From Hippasteria phrygiana (taxonomy: Eukaryota > Echinodermata > Asteroidea > Valvatida > Goniasteridae): 64,000 nucleotides of DNA. A model generated the notes under the pieces. That model saw nothing but the letters and a program-made list of their open reading frames with translations. It made no database searches and was not told the origin of the DNA. The position numbers were made by a program, and so were the translations under genes. Shown here piece after piece: positions 10,101 through 18,920 of the stretch (position 1 is its first letter; each line of letters opens with the position of its first letter). The DNA lies in contig JAZGUH010000374.1 in the NCBI GenBank assembly GCA_037893225.1, positions 248,001 through 312,000 on the forward strand, given 5' to 3'.

Positions 10101-13100
10101 TACTTCCAACAAGGATGAGCTGAGAGTTGGTCCAGCAAGCAACTCGTTGTTCAGGTTTTGGCCCCCGTACAGGAACGAGCAGTTAAAGACCAGCCTATAT
10201 TTACCACTTGTGTGAACGACATGGTAGGGGATGTACCACCCTCGAAGTTCATCTTCCGTTAACATCTCAACAGGGCCCAATTCTCTTACATGCCCTTCAT
10301 TCTTGATCTTCGGCATGTAGCTTCTGCAGTACTCTGCAAGCTTCGGATCATGCTGGGCCTTTCTTTGGTGAGAACGTGCCAGGGCCTGGACTGCTTTAGG
10401 TGTACTGAACGGAATCTTGCTGCCAGACTTCCACAACAAGGGCGTTTCAAAGCGTTGAATCTCCCCAACTTGTACATGCCGAGTGTTCTCTTCAAGTGTC
10501 TTGATGGCCAGCTTGTCCTGTCGTGAGCGGGTAGCCTCCCTCTCGTTGACGTGCGGAAGCTTATCGACTGTCATGAACCTCTCCATTAAATGGTAGAGTT
10601 GGTGTTCAGGCTCCTGGCACGTCGTGAACAGTATCTGGTGGGCCGCTGAAATCTTCCCTGGATGTTGAAGACCTTGCTTGCCTTGGACTGTCCATCCAAA
10701 TACCGTGTTCACTGCCACAGGAGAACTGGTTTTGGGGCCAGTTCGAGCCTCACTGGACAGCGTCAACTCGATGTGGTCTGCGCCTATGAGCACAACCGGC
10801 TGGACATTGGTAGCTGAGAAAAGAGGTAATCCTCTCAGATGTGGCCACCTTTCCTGGAGTTTGTCGGCTGACAAGCTGTATGTCACCAGTTGCACCTCGT
10901 CAACTGAGAAGGCGCAACCAATCTGGTATTTTTGGTTGGGATCGTCCCTGGGTGAGACTTCAAAGTCGACACATCTTCCTTGCCATACTGTTTCTCCCAT
11001 CACTGTGACCACATGAAGAGATTCTTCCTGGCCGGAAATCCCTAGTTCGTCAACTGCCTTCTGTAGTATCATGGTACGCTCGGCACATTCATCCAGAACT
11101 CCGTACGCTTCAAGCATCCCATGTGGGCCATGCACTATAAGGGGAACAACTTTGATGAGGACGTCACGCTCGTAGTCCACCTTCGGCTTTGTCCCCACTC
11201 CAGAGCAGAGGACTGTGCTCGGGTCTTTGGTGGGGGGCTTTGCCAAGTCGTGGAGGCTAGTACGGTGATCTCCTCGGCATTCCTTGCATTTCTTCGGAAA
11301 TGGACATTCCCCGTCATGCTTCTTGGCACACTTGAAACATCGCTTGTCATCTGACAGCCATTTCGAACGCTTCTCGGTGCTCAGCTTCTGAAATTCGTCA
11401 CAGGTTTCCAAGTAGTGCCCCGTCTCGTTCTTCTGGCAGTACAGACAGGTCACCCTGGTAGTCAACATCTTCCCCTTTCCAGCTTTGGACGCAGCATTAG
11501 CCTCCTGGGGACCACTGGTTATGTACACTGCTGACTCCCGAGTGTCCGGCTGAGCACTTGCCAGGTAACTTCGAGCTAGCGGGGGCTGTTCTCTGGTAGA
11601 CTTCTTCAGTGGGTGTCTCGGGTCATGATTCCTTTCCTGCCTCGACGAAGAATTCTTCCCAGTCTTCCCTTGGTTGGACTTCTCCAGCAGGATCAGTCCA
11701 GCGGGGCCCGTCTTCTTCTCGAGCCATTTACTCAAGTGCTTGATGGTGTACTCGTGCCCTCGGTCTTTCTGCCACATCTTGGAGAGGAACTCTGTGTGGA
11801 GACGGTCAGGCAGCTTCTTAGCAAGACTAGCTGCATACCGATGGTGTTCAAGCTCAACTGCAAAGTTGAACTTCGACGCAGTCTGCACAAGAACGACCAA
11901 TTCATCTGAGAACTCTCGGAGACCAGCCCAGTCGTTGGGGAATATATGTAACCGAACTTCCAGTTGGTCGAGTAAACCCTGGACAATTCGTGCTGGACTG
12001 CCAAAAGCCTTGTCAAATTGCTTCATGGTCATAGAGTATGCATCGTCCCCAAGCACCATGTTTCTGTCAGCCATTGCCAAGGGTCGACCTCCAAGATGAC
12101 TTCTGAGGTACGCAAACTTCATTGGTTCAGGCAGCTGCAGCTCAGGTTGCATCATGACACTCTCCCATAGCGACCTAAATGTCACATACTGTTTTGTGTC
12201 ATGTTCATCCACAAATTTGGGAATGTGTAGCTTAGGCAGACTGTCGAGGAACACACCATGCCCACGGGGGTATGCTGGCACACCACCGGCATATTTGCCT
12301 GCTGCGCTCTTGACCTTTGACCTTGAACTCTTGTCCCCAGCTGCGGGTTGGTCACTGCTGGCTTCACCGTCATCTGAATCGCTGGAATTTGGCAATTCAG
12401 GTCTAGCCGGTGAAATATGGTTGCTGACTGGCTGCGCATAGGCCTCGCTGTGTGAAGTCTGTTGTCTAACAGTAGTTGGGACAGCCGCCCCCTGAAACCT
12501 ATAAACACTCATGGGGGAAGAGGTCAACTGAAACTGATCGGGATATCCCTTTGTACATGTAGGGGTCATACGAGTAAAGGTACTTGTTACAAACTTTGCA
12601 TGTTCCGGTGTGGTACTGGTTTTGCAATGGACCATGTTACCCAATGCCCCTACGTTTGTCACGGATTCGGGTTTCGGTCGTTCAGATTCACTGACGAGCA
12701 TTTCAACACGAGTATTTGACCGGTGGGGGAAAGCAGGGACTGTGGTCATTGCATTACCTACGACACCAGAACTTGACATGTTCTGAGTTACAGTTACATG
12801 TGCACTAGTAGTATTGTTAACAACAGCATGTTCACCATGATTGACCCAATCAACTGTCCTTACATGAGGATTACTACCAGGTAAGTTATCAATGGGCGCA
12901 AACCCAGTGTCCAATGTGGTTTTCAAATGTTCTCCTGCCAAGGCGTTTGCTGCCTCAAGTTCCCGTTGCAGGCATTCTGTTTCCATCTGGGTTTCTGCTT
13001 CCTTGAGTTGTAGGTCTACTTCTTTCTCGCGGAGCTCTGCATCCAGCCGGGCTTCGACTGCAAGGCGCTGTGATGTAATTTCTTGCTGCACCTGCTGTAG

Positions 13101-13316
13101 ACGCAAGGCTTCCTCTTGTCGAGCTGCTTCCCTGCGAATTCGGATTCTCTCCTCTTCGGCCACCCGCATCAAGGCATGGAGTCGTTGACGACATTCTTGA
13201 TCTGCCAATCTCCTTTGGATCTCGGATGGAGACAATGACGATTTTGCAGAATCACGGGTCCTTGAGCTCAGCCTTGAGTGGCTACTTCGCAGTGATGGTG
13301 ATTTGGGTCGATCCAT
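7176..13316 (-). CDS. BEL/Pao gag-pol polyprotein, 2046 aa, uninterrupted
   Basis: Domains in order: a charged coiled coil (about residues 30-140); a gag region; Cys/His zinc knuckles near 620-635 (CLYC...) and 659-690 (CFKC...CKEC); a retropepsin-like region near 740 whose active-site text reads VLDECAE; reverse transcriptase about 1000-1200 with YRLVFNCS and the catalytic box YVDN near 1164; RNase H about 1345-1470 (FCDAS, WSDSTT, NPADD); and an integrase HHCC zinc region near 1660-1700. The integrase core follows, with its DDE set at MDCFGP, LSDCGTN and SEREV, and then a C-terminal SH3-like part (SVGDVVLIAD). The family makes a cDNA copy in cytoplasmic particles and integrates it. Gag and pol are in one frame with no stop or shift. 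Oddities are DEC instead of the usual DSG in the protease and YVDN instead of YVDD. The ATG at 13314-13316 directly abuts the primer site. Confidence 0.96.
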   Translation of the reverse strand: MDRPKSPSLRSSHSRLSSRTRDSAKSSLSPSEIQRRLADQECRQRLHALMRVAEEERIRIRREAARQEEALRLQQVQQEITSQRLAVEARLDAELREKEVDLQLKEAETQMETECLQRELEAANALAGEHLKTTLDTGFAPIDNLPGSNPHVRTVDWVNHGEHAVVNNTTSAHVTVTQNMSSSGVVGNAMTTVPAFPHRSNTRVEMLVSESERPKPESVTNVGALGNMVHCKTSTTPEHAKFVTSTFTRMTPTCTKGYPDQFQLTSSPMSVYRFQGAAVPTTVRQQTSHSEAYAQPVSNHISPARPELPNSSDSDDGEASSDQPAAGDKSSRSKVKSAAGKYAGGVPAYPRGHGVFLDSLPKLHIPKFVDEHDTKQYVTFRSLWESVMMQPELQLPEPMKFAYLRSHLGGRPLAMADRNMVLGDDAYSMTMKQFDKAFGSPARIVQGLLDQLEVRLHIFPNDWAGLREFSDELVVLVQTASKFNFAVELEHHRYAASLAKKLPDRLHTEFLSKMWQKDRGHEYTIKHLSKWLEKKTGPAGLILLEKSNQGKTGKNSSSRQERNHDPRHPLKKSTREQPPLARSYLASAQPDTRESAVYITSGPQEANAASKAGKGKMLTTRVTCLYCQKNETGHYLETCDEFQKLSTEKRSKWLSDDKRCFKCAKKHDGECPFPKKCKECRGDHRTSLHDLAKPPTKDPSTVLCSGVGTKPKVDYERDVLIKVVPLIVHGPHGMLEAYGVLDECAERTMILQKAVDELGISGQEESLHVVTVMGETVWQGRCVDFEVSPRDDPNQKYQIGCAFSVDEVQLVTYSLSADKLQERWPHLRGLPLFSATNVQPVVLIGADHIELTLSSEARTGPKTSSPVAVNTVFGWTVQGKQGLQHPGKISAAHQILFTTCQEPEHQLYHLMERFMTVDKLPHVNEREATRSRQDKLAIKTLEENTRHVQVGEIQRFETPLLWKSGSKIPFSTPKAVQALARSHQRKAQHDPKLAEYCRSYMPKIKNEGHVRELGPVEMLTEDELRGWYIPYHVVHTSGKYRLVFNCSFLYGGQNLNNELLAGPTLSSSLLEVLLRFRLGRVAVSGDITAMFHQVRLSEADRRLLRFLWWDEEKATWVVIEWTVLPFGATCSPCCATFALQRTAQEEQVKYPLVRYTIEKETYVDNQLASRDTEEQAKELIVSTRHCLQEAGFKMVKYASSHPEVVENLPAPARSDRHLRSLSLVQQENLPEPALGLWWDCQSDELYHPAKVPEKCPLTKRTALKVLASQFEPLGDIAPYTARARLIVQELWMSKLDWDDDVKDPDILQRWEEWSAELQHVPFIRLQRCYTPPQVDSANVKRKLHVFCDASERLYGAVAYLRSVSAEGAVFLSFVLAKSRVVPKRLTSMPRLELMAALLGSQLADVVTKALDVNLEYTIMWSDSTTVLTWIQSESCRFKVFVGTRISEIQTLTEGCEWRYVRSADNPADDLTRGLAVSQLGKGSRWTEGPSWLLEPPNEWQSESASVLAQTRATSSTDASEIKKSFCGLTVAGPVQCLDLNAYESWTDLVEALGHQLFPDDQLVAGALTPQQIREAELQLIRRAQIESFHAEIAALEAGQEVPRNSRLLELAPELDQDAKVIRVGGRLRKVAQDDSLDFEPHPILLDQRHPVSRLLIRDADHHFSHQAGTGQIFAHLRRRFWILRGRSAIKGVLRTCAECRRWRAKPQVPRMADLPKSRLRLNLPPFYSTGMDCFGPMMVKSGRRQEKRWGLLFKCMTTRAIHLELVEYMDADHFLMAYRRFASRRGVPHELLSDCGTNFKGADTEITDALRQMEPEMIQRLAKYRVSFRFNPPNAPHFGGLSEREVRSVKGALKGVLGDRTVTEPVLRTVLTEAEGILNSKPLGYASSELADPDPVTPNMLLMGRRDPALPMVIYDEAELKGRRNWRHSQVLADQFWRHFIRLYLPTLQTRQKWQREVENLSVGDVVLIADYQLPRSQWPVGTVSELLPSSDSRIRAVCVRVNNREYKRPVARLVRLSKYEAEDSDRSKVLPKQPTTSTSMPSCAS

Positions 13317-13349
13317 AGGTCGCTGGTTCGAATCCGGCTCGAAGGACCA
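13316..13349 (-). promoter_or_regulatory. Primer-binding site complementary to tRNA-Tyr, about 34 nt
   Basis: The plus strand reads as the 3' part of an animal tRNA-Tyr: T-arm GGTTCGAATCC, then GGCTCGAAGGA and CCA. It ends 6 nt from the 5' LTR. On the minus (element) strand this is a primer-binding site beginning TGGTCCTTCGAGCC. Typical sites are near 18 nt; here the match runs through the whole T arm up to the gag ATG. The tRNA identity rests on the recalled Tyr acceptor and T-arm sequence. Confidence 0.8.
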
Positions 13350-13355
13350 AAAATA

Positions 13356-14018
13356 TGTAGGGACTATGTTGGGCTCAACAGAGCTACTGGTTGGCGAAAA
13401 ACCTCAGAGAACGGGTGTAATAAATCAATGCTGGCTGATAAAGAATTCCTGATTATTGTTCTGATTGACTGTTTTATTATCTCTCTGGTCTAGTCTTGGT
13501 TGAGATATATGTAGTTCGACCTGTGTGTTTCTCCTTTAATCTTTCGTTTCTCTTTATGTCTTTATGCTGCAAAATACAATATAATTGTACATGCATTAAG
13601 TACAATCAATCAACAAGTCATTAAACAATAACATGAATTATTGGACGTGACCATAAGCAATAGGTGTGGGTATTTGTACATGAAACGAGACCGCAATTGC
13701 AAATACACATGTATTACCCCCAAAAGCCCATGAACAATTCCCTAAATTTCCACTTAATAGAGACACAATTCACCTATTCCATATCTTGAAAGGATCTATA
13801 CATTATTATCTCAAATAATCCTGATCAAACTCACCCAGTCAATAGATATAGAAAGGGATCAAATCTGATGTAATCTGGGGAAATTTACGGTAGCAAACTA
13901 GGAAAAGCAGACATGATGGTGGTGATAAAGAGCGCCATCATGAGTCAAGAAAAGGTTTCTGAACAACAATATAAACAGTGAAGGGCGCCCTCTTGGTCTC
14001 AAAGAGTCGGATTCTACA
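13356..14018 (-). repeat. 5' LTR of the BEL/Pao element
   Basis: 663 bp, TGTAG...CTACA, with no difference noticed from 6414-7076. It should contain the element promoter on the minus strand; I could not place a TATA box with confidence. Confidence 0.95.
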
Positions 14019-14378
14019 CTTATGGTGAAGACCAAATTTCCAACCAATTTTGATCAACACGTTTGGTGAGTAGGGCCTATACGAATCCGCGCAAAACATT
14101 AAGCCTGAACTTATAATTTACTGGATATTTAGCCGGTAGGTCTCCCGTCACCGCGTTCAGAAACGATGTTTTGCCAGGAGTCTCCTCTGATTGGTTAAAA
14201 TCAATAACGTGGCCCATTATCGTATTCGGTCAGCTATTGTTAAGACAAACATTGTTTTAAAGATTTTAACTTTCAATTCAATTCAATTTAATTTAATTCA
14301 ATTCAATTCAAGTATACATTTATTTAACTGAAATCTGTAAATTGCATCTCTCTGTTTTGTTGCATATTAAAAATAGGC

Positions 14379-14430
14379 TGTGCAATAACGATGCTATAAT
14401 ATTTGCATATTATAGCATCGTTATTGCACA
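14379..14430. repeat. 22-bp perfect hairpin with octamer loop
   Basis: Arms 14379-14400 and 14409-14430 are exact reverse complements (TGTGCAATAACGATGC...). The 8-nt loop ATTTGCAT is the POU octamer on the other strand. The flanks are AT-rich and no gene lies next to it. Confidence 0.8.
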
Positions 14431-14592
14431 GTTATTATAACACCGATGATGTAGAGGCAAGAGTCATTGTTAAAATACGATGAATAATCATTATTAAAAC
14501 TAAAAGTTGGGGGACAGGGCAGTATAACCAGTCTATTTCTGTGCCATTTCCTTATCGCAGTGAACCGTGTCGTCCGTGTGCTAAATACTAAT

Positions 14593-14625
14593 ATGGTGCC
14601 ACGTCGGTGTAAACACGCCCGATTT
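14593..14625 (+). CDS. Candidate first coding exon of the GPCR
   Basis: ATG plus ten codons (MVPRRCKHARF) end in phase 0 at a consensus donor (TTT|GTAAGTAT). A candidate acceptor, TTATCGCAG, lies just upstream. It would join in frame to 15796-15855 and 16859-17830, giving a 354-residue receptor. Only splice-site quality and phase support it. Confidence 0.3.
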
Positions 14626-15795
14626 GTAAGTATAATTGATATAAAATTATTAATGTCATGATAAGTGGCACTGTAGCTGAACCAATTAGTTCGATGATAT
14701 AAAGTAAAAGTCTTGCACCATATGCTTTGTCAGGGTCAATATATTATACGTGCAGTTCTGTTCCAACCATGCATATCTATGTCATGACCGGAACAAATTG
14801 TATACAGACATAAGCCCCACTCTCTCCAAAAGTCCTAGCATGTCAACCATAAAAGCGTACTAACTGAGCCTTTGTATAGCTGTGACCTTTTGACTTCTCA
14901 TCGTGTTGCTGTTGACTCTCGTAATCAATTGTAATACAAATTCATTATTTTGGGCGTCTTTCTTTGTTTGGATTGTCGAGATAAATGTGCATAACTCCAT
15001 ACAATGACCATCATTCTCCTGATGACGGTCAGAGCATACTGTTATACCTCTGGTTCTTTTCAGAACCATTCTCTTTTTGAGAAATACTTCCACATGGTGT
15101 TTCCGCAAACCTTTCATTCATTCGTATCTCTGCCATGCAAAGCCTCAATTCTTATCCATACAATGTGCGTATTTTAGTAAAAAGTCGAACGTTTGGTGAC
15201 TCGACGGCTGTTTCATCTGGGCTGTCAACTAAATGGCCGTTTCCTTGTTTCACATACTTTTGTTTCCCACATTTTTTTTAATTATAGATTGACTCTGAAA
15301 GACTCGGAATTGATCTCTAATAAGGGTTTAATCAGTTTTGGGGTGGTTTTGCACAAAACCTCTTTTTCAAATCAATTGTTTTGAAATAAAGCACAATGTG
15401 AATTCTTCATTTAAAAAAGCCTAACAAACTTTCACAGGGTCACACCTTAAATATCTGACTTTGAAGGTTAAACATGAAAATAGAATGGTCACTGTGGGTG
15501 AAAGGCGAGCTCTTTGTCTTTCCAAAATATTATTTGAATAATAATTGCGTAGTTTGTTTGATTACTTAATGATGCGACGTGTAGGTAAATTTTTAAAGTC
15601 AATTATATTCGAATTAAAGATACTCTGACCTTGCCATATGTTAACATCTTTTATTAACCGTATTGAGTTTTTCTAGTATATAGGCCCTACCCTGTAATAG
15701 ATATAGGTAGAGCTAGAGCTGGGCAATTTATTATTGGCACGCCTGGTGTTCTTGTTATAACAGTTGTTTAACAAAATCCACCTGTTTCCCTATAG

Positions 15796-15855
15796 GTACA
15801 GTCTTACTCCTCTGCCGAAACAAGAGGAAACTTGAAACAGACGCAGGAATATCTG
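15796..15855 (+). CDS. Candidate second exon of the GPCR
   Basis: A 60-nt open exon lies between an acceptor (TTTCCCTATAG) and a consensus donor (CTG|GTAAGT). It reads VQSYSSAETRGN... in phase 0 and joins in frame to the main exon at 16859. It would add 20 polar residues to the extracellular N-terminus, or it could be untranslated leader if the ATG at 16892 is used. Confidence 0.4.
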
Positions 15856-16187
15856 GTAAGTTTACGACGTCGTGTACTTATACCCGTTCCCATTATCCTA
15901 ACATAACTAGCCAATGCGATTCTTCTGGATTTGTTAGAGCTGGGGTTTATGTTCCGTTATATTGTTTATTACTCCCGGAAATTTCCTTAGTTTTTGTAAA
16001 AATTTTAAAGTTTCAATATTTGGGATTTGTTTTCGAGCATTAAAACGTGTTCTACGTAACAACAGAAATAATAAAATATTAAATTATTGAAAATCAAAAT
16101 TGCACTTAAAATTAATTGCCTTCAAATCTGCTCCAGCCATTGTTCTAGCTTGATCCCGAGTCTCAAAATAATTAACCCTCGTCTAAA

Positions 16188-16352
16188 GGGCCGGTCACAC
16201 TGGCCACGATAACGATGACGAAAACGAAAACGATGCGAATAAACGATCTCTATTGGTGGATGGAATACGCGCGTATTACACGCGCGACAATTCCACCAAT
16301 CAATGACGCTCATTCTCACCGTTTTCGTTATCGTGGCCAGTGTGACCGGACC
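16188..16352. mobile_element. MITE with long terminal inverted repeats, 165 bp
   Basis: The ends GG(G/T)CCGGTCACACTGGCC are inverted copies, and pairing continues through CACGATAACG. The centre has a second palindrome (ATTGGTGG...CCACCAAT around GCGCG-rich text). It lies in the intron before the GPCR main exon. Flanks with TAAA on each side hint at the target site. Confidence 0.75.
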
Positions 16353-16858
16353 TTAAAGACGGATCTTAAGTGACGGAAGTAAATTCATTGAAAGTTTACA
16401 GTTACTGCATGGATCAAGGGACAATGCGATACCATGCCAGTTTGAGATGGTAAGGCAGAGCGTCACTCTTGGGTTTTATACCTACAGGCTGCCAATATAA
16501 TCAGATCTAATGTGTATACACGACGACTAGAGCACACTAGTTTGGTTCCATGCCGCTGAATCGCATCAGAGATTATTGCATGGTGCGACCACAAACTGAT
16601 ACCAATCGAACATCATTCAATTGTTTTAGGCAGTTTTAGAACGAGGAATTTTTTTTACCTCTATTTGGTAGGGGCGATGTTCCAAATGAAGTTGTGACTC
16701 ACGAGTTTGAGAGATAAACGCAACACAAAGTGTAAGTCACTCTGGCCGGACTTAAATCCGATCACACTGAAATGCAACGTTGAGTGACGTCGTACAATAA
16801 TGTGTTTACACACAATAAAATAATGTGATTCTTAATGGAGCGTGTATTTCTATTTCAG

Positions 16859-17830
16859 CAACATTATCTTGGCCATAACAACTCTGGCACCATGAATACG
16901 ATTGTAGCTGTGTTAAACAACGTACACACCGGACTGGCTGCTGTAGCCCTGGCAGAGAACCTGGTTGTGATTATCGTGTTTGCTGGCACTAAACAGCTCC
17001 GTATCAACTACTACGGTTTCGCGTTCAACCTGGCGCTATCCAATTTGCTTTTCTCTGTCATTGTGATAGCGACATTGAACAGTCGTCTGTCTTACTCTAA
17101 TATTTTGCAGGCGTGTTATTTTGTGTCTGTCCTGACAATGATGATGGTCGCCATTACTCGATACCTAGCCCTGTCCCTCATGCCTACTGCTCGGTTCGAC
17201 GCACTGATGACCACGCCCCGACTGATTGGGGTGTGCGTCGTCATGTGGTGTTGTTCATTGCTTATTGGCCTCTTTCCCTTGTTTCTTGGTTCGAATGACC
17301 CCACGAATATCGTATCCAATGCGGTTATCCCGATCCTGATATTGATCGTTTGGATGACTACCGCCCTCATCTATTATCTTGTGTTCCGTAAGATTAAGCA
17401 GTACACCCCTCCTCTCGCCTCGATCCCCGGTGGTCGCGCCAGCCAGGCGCCAGATGAGACTCGTGTCCGTCAAACTCGCCGCTTATTGGTCACCTTCACC
17501 GTCATTCTCATGACGTCATTCGTCTGCTGGGTGCCATTCAGCGTCATAAACCTAATCCGATACGCTAACCCTGCTCTGAACTCCAGGCAAACCCGCCCGT
17601 ACTTTGTAGCGGCGAGGGTCGTCTATTCCTTGTTCACCAACTTGAACCCGTTGATCTATATTGGTGGCGACTGGAGGGTTTCCGAGACGGAATGTTCGCT
17701 ATATTTTGTCGGTGTTTCGTTAAGGAGGAATCAAGGGATGTTGCACTGGGGACAGTACACGAACAGACGGTTACAGATGAAGCACTGTAAACACTTCATG
17801 AGGAAAAGACAAAAAAAATTGAATTTGTAG
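16859..17830 (+). CDS. Rhodopsin-class (class A) G-protein-coupled receptor, main exon
   Basis: The exon follows a clear acceptor (TTCTATTTCAG) and ends in TAG. If translation starts at ATG 16892 (context CACCATGA) it gives 312 residues. Counting from there, seven hydrophobic helices lie near 11-31, 42-62, 70-92, 110-131, 141-165, 197-222 and 237-257. Family marks are Asn23 (1.50), Trp119 (4.50), Pro147 in TM5, CWVP at 212-215 and NPLIY at 252-256. Departures are LALSN in TM2 (Asn replacing the sodium-site Asp), TRY instead of DRY at 89-91, and a very short second extracellular loop with no cysteine. An NNS glycosylation site lies just before Met20 of the longer frame. It should act at the plasma membrane; I cannot name a ligand. 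The basic C-tail (KHFMRKRQKK) has no recognised lipidation site. Confidence 0.85.
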   Translation, partial: QHYLGHNNSGTMNTIVAVLNNVHTGLAAVALAENLVVIIVFAGTKQLRINYYGFAFNLALSNLLFSVIVIATLNSRLSYSNILQACYFVSVLTMMMVAITRYLALSLMPTARFDALMTTPRLIGVCVVMWCCSLLIGLFPLFLGSNDPTNIVSNAVIPILILIVWMTTALIYYLVFRKIKQYTPPLASIPGGRASQAPDETRVRQTRRLLVTFTVILMTSFVCWVPFSVINLIRYANPALNSRQTRPYFVAARVVYSLFTNLNPLIYIGGDWRVSETECSLYFVGVSLRRNQGMLHWGQYTNRRLQMKHCKHFMRKRQKKLNL

Positions 17831-18770
17831 TATATTTGAGAAGGAATTTGTAGCTAGGCGCTTTGTTCACTTTAAAATTGTAATTTCAATTGGTGCGTCA
17901 TCTATCATTGATAGAGTGTCGTGGGGAATTAGTTTTTATCAAATTATTACTATGTGTTTCTATTTTCGGCCTGATGATGGCTAGGTTTATTGGGCTAACA
18001 GGTCTGTGATACTGAATAACTACCAACTGTCGTGAAGGGGTCACGTTTATGTATATTTACCATAATTGGTTGGGGAGTATTTGACACTGGAGACGTCTAG
18101 TCAGTGCTTTTCTGGTAAGTATAGCATTGTCACAAGCTTTTTGTAAAACTTATCAATAGATGGCGTTCGTCAGTACACTACATATACTTTGGTCGTACAT
18201 TATTTACTCGTTATAATATTTCTAGTATAAAGTGAATAATATCTGAAATCGAGAGTACCATTTGGTAAGTTGTATTTCGTATGTATGTATGTATGTATGT
18301 ATGACATACAAATCGGCTAAGATCGACTGAAATTTGTTTTAACTCTTTGTGGCAGCAGGGTTTCTTTCCTTTATAAAGAAGCCATGCATCAAGAATTGAA
18401 TTGACAGTTTGTTAGCTGCATCTGACTTTTCCGGATTTACCATTTTTCATAATAAACATTTTCATTGGGCATTTATGTTTAGTGCAAATTTAGCACAGTA
18501 CGAAATAAACAGACTTGCTTTCGTAACTTCGTGTATTTCTATTATTAATGGCACAATAGTTGCAGGTGTTACAGCATAAATAACAAATACTAGTTTCGGT
18601 AGTGGTAAGAAAGCTTTTATAAAAAAAATAAAACACATAGGCCTACCAAGCTGATTAAACATTTTTGTTTTGTTTTATGTTTTTCTTTTCTTTTTACACC
18701 TACAGTGGGATCACGCTGAGTAAAGCCTTCATGACATTTTCCCGTGTAATTGGCAGTGTTGGAGGTCTCG
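17831..18770. other. 3' flank of the GPCR; GTAT microsatellite
   Basis: No coding exon is convincing. Donor-like GGTAAGT sites occur near 18114 and 18263, and an acceptor-like tract near 18700, which could be noncoding exons. A short (GTAT)n run lies at about 18279-18303. Confidence 0.35.
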
Positions 18771-18920
18771 AGACCGGCCTCGGCCTCGAGGCCGGCCTCG
18801 AGGCCGATTTTTATGGCCTCGGTCTCGGCCTTGGCCTCGGAGTGCAAGGCCTCGGCCTCGGCCTCGGCCTCGTAGCCTTCCGGACTCGAAGATCTGGTCG
18901 AGGCCGGCTCGAGGCCGCCC
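18771..18920. repeat. GGCCTC hexanucleotide minisatellite
   Basis: About 150 bp is made of variants of CTCGGC/GGCCTC with internal inverted pieces (GGCCTCGAGGCC). It is rich in CpG against an AT-rich background. A related block lies at 20808-20944. Confidence 0.8.

Larger units (their letters stand above)
6414..14018 (-). mobile_element. Complete BEL/Pao LTR retrotransposon
   Basis: The element is 7605 bp, transcribed on the minus strand, and bounded by two 663-bp LTRs that start TGTAG and end CTACA. The host sequence CTTAT is duplicated at 6409-6413 and 14019-14023, a 5-bp target duplication as expected for this order. By eye I found no difference between the LTRs. With one unbroken gag-pol frame this indicates a young, possibly still mobile insertion. 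It sits between the discoidin gene and the GPCR and disrupts neither. Confidence 0.96.

Noticed and set aside
7950..13194. Many plus- and minus-strand frames inside the retrotransposon
   Set aside because: Shadows of the 2046-codon gag-pol frame; none shows a family motif.
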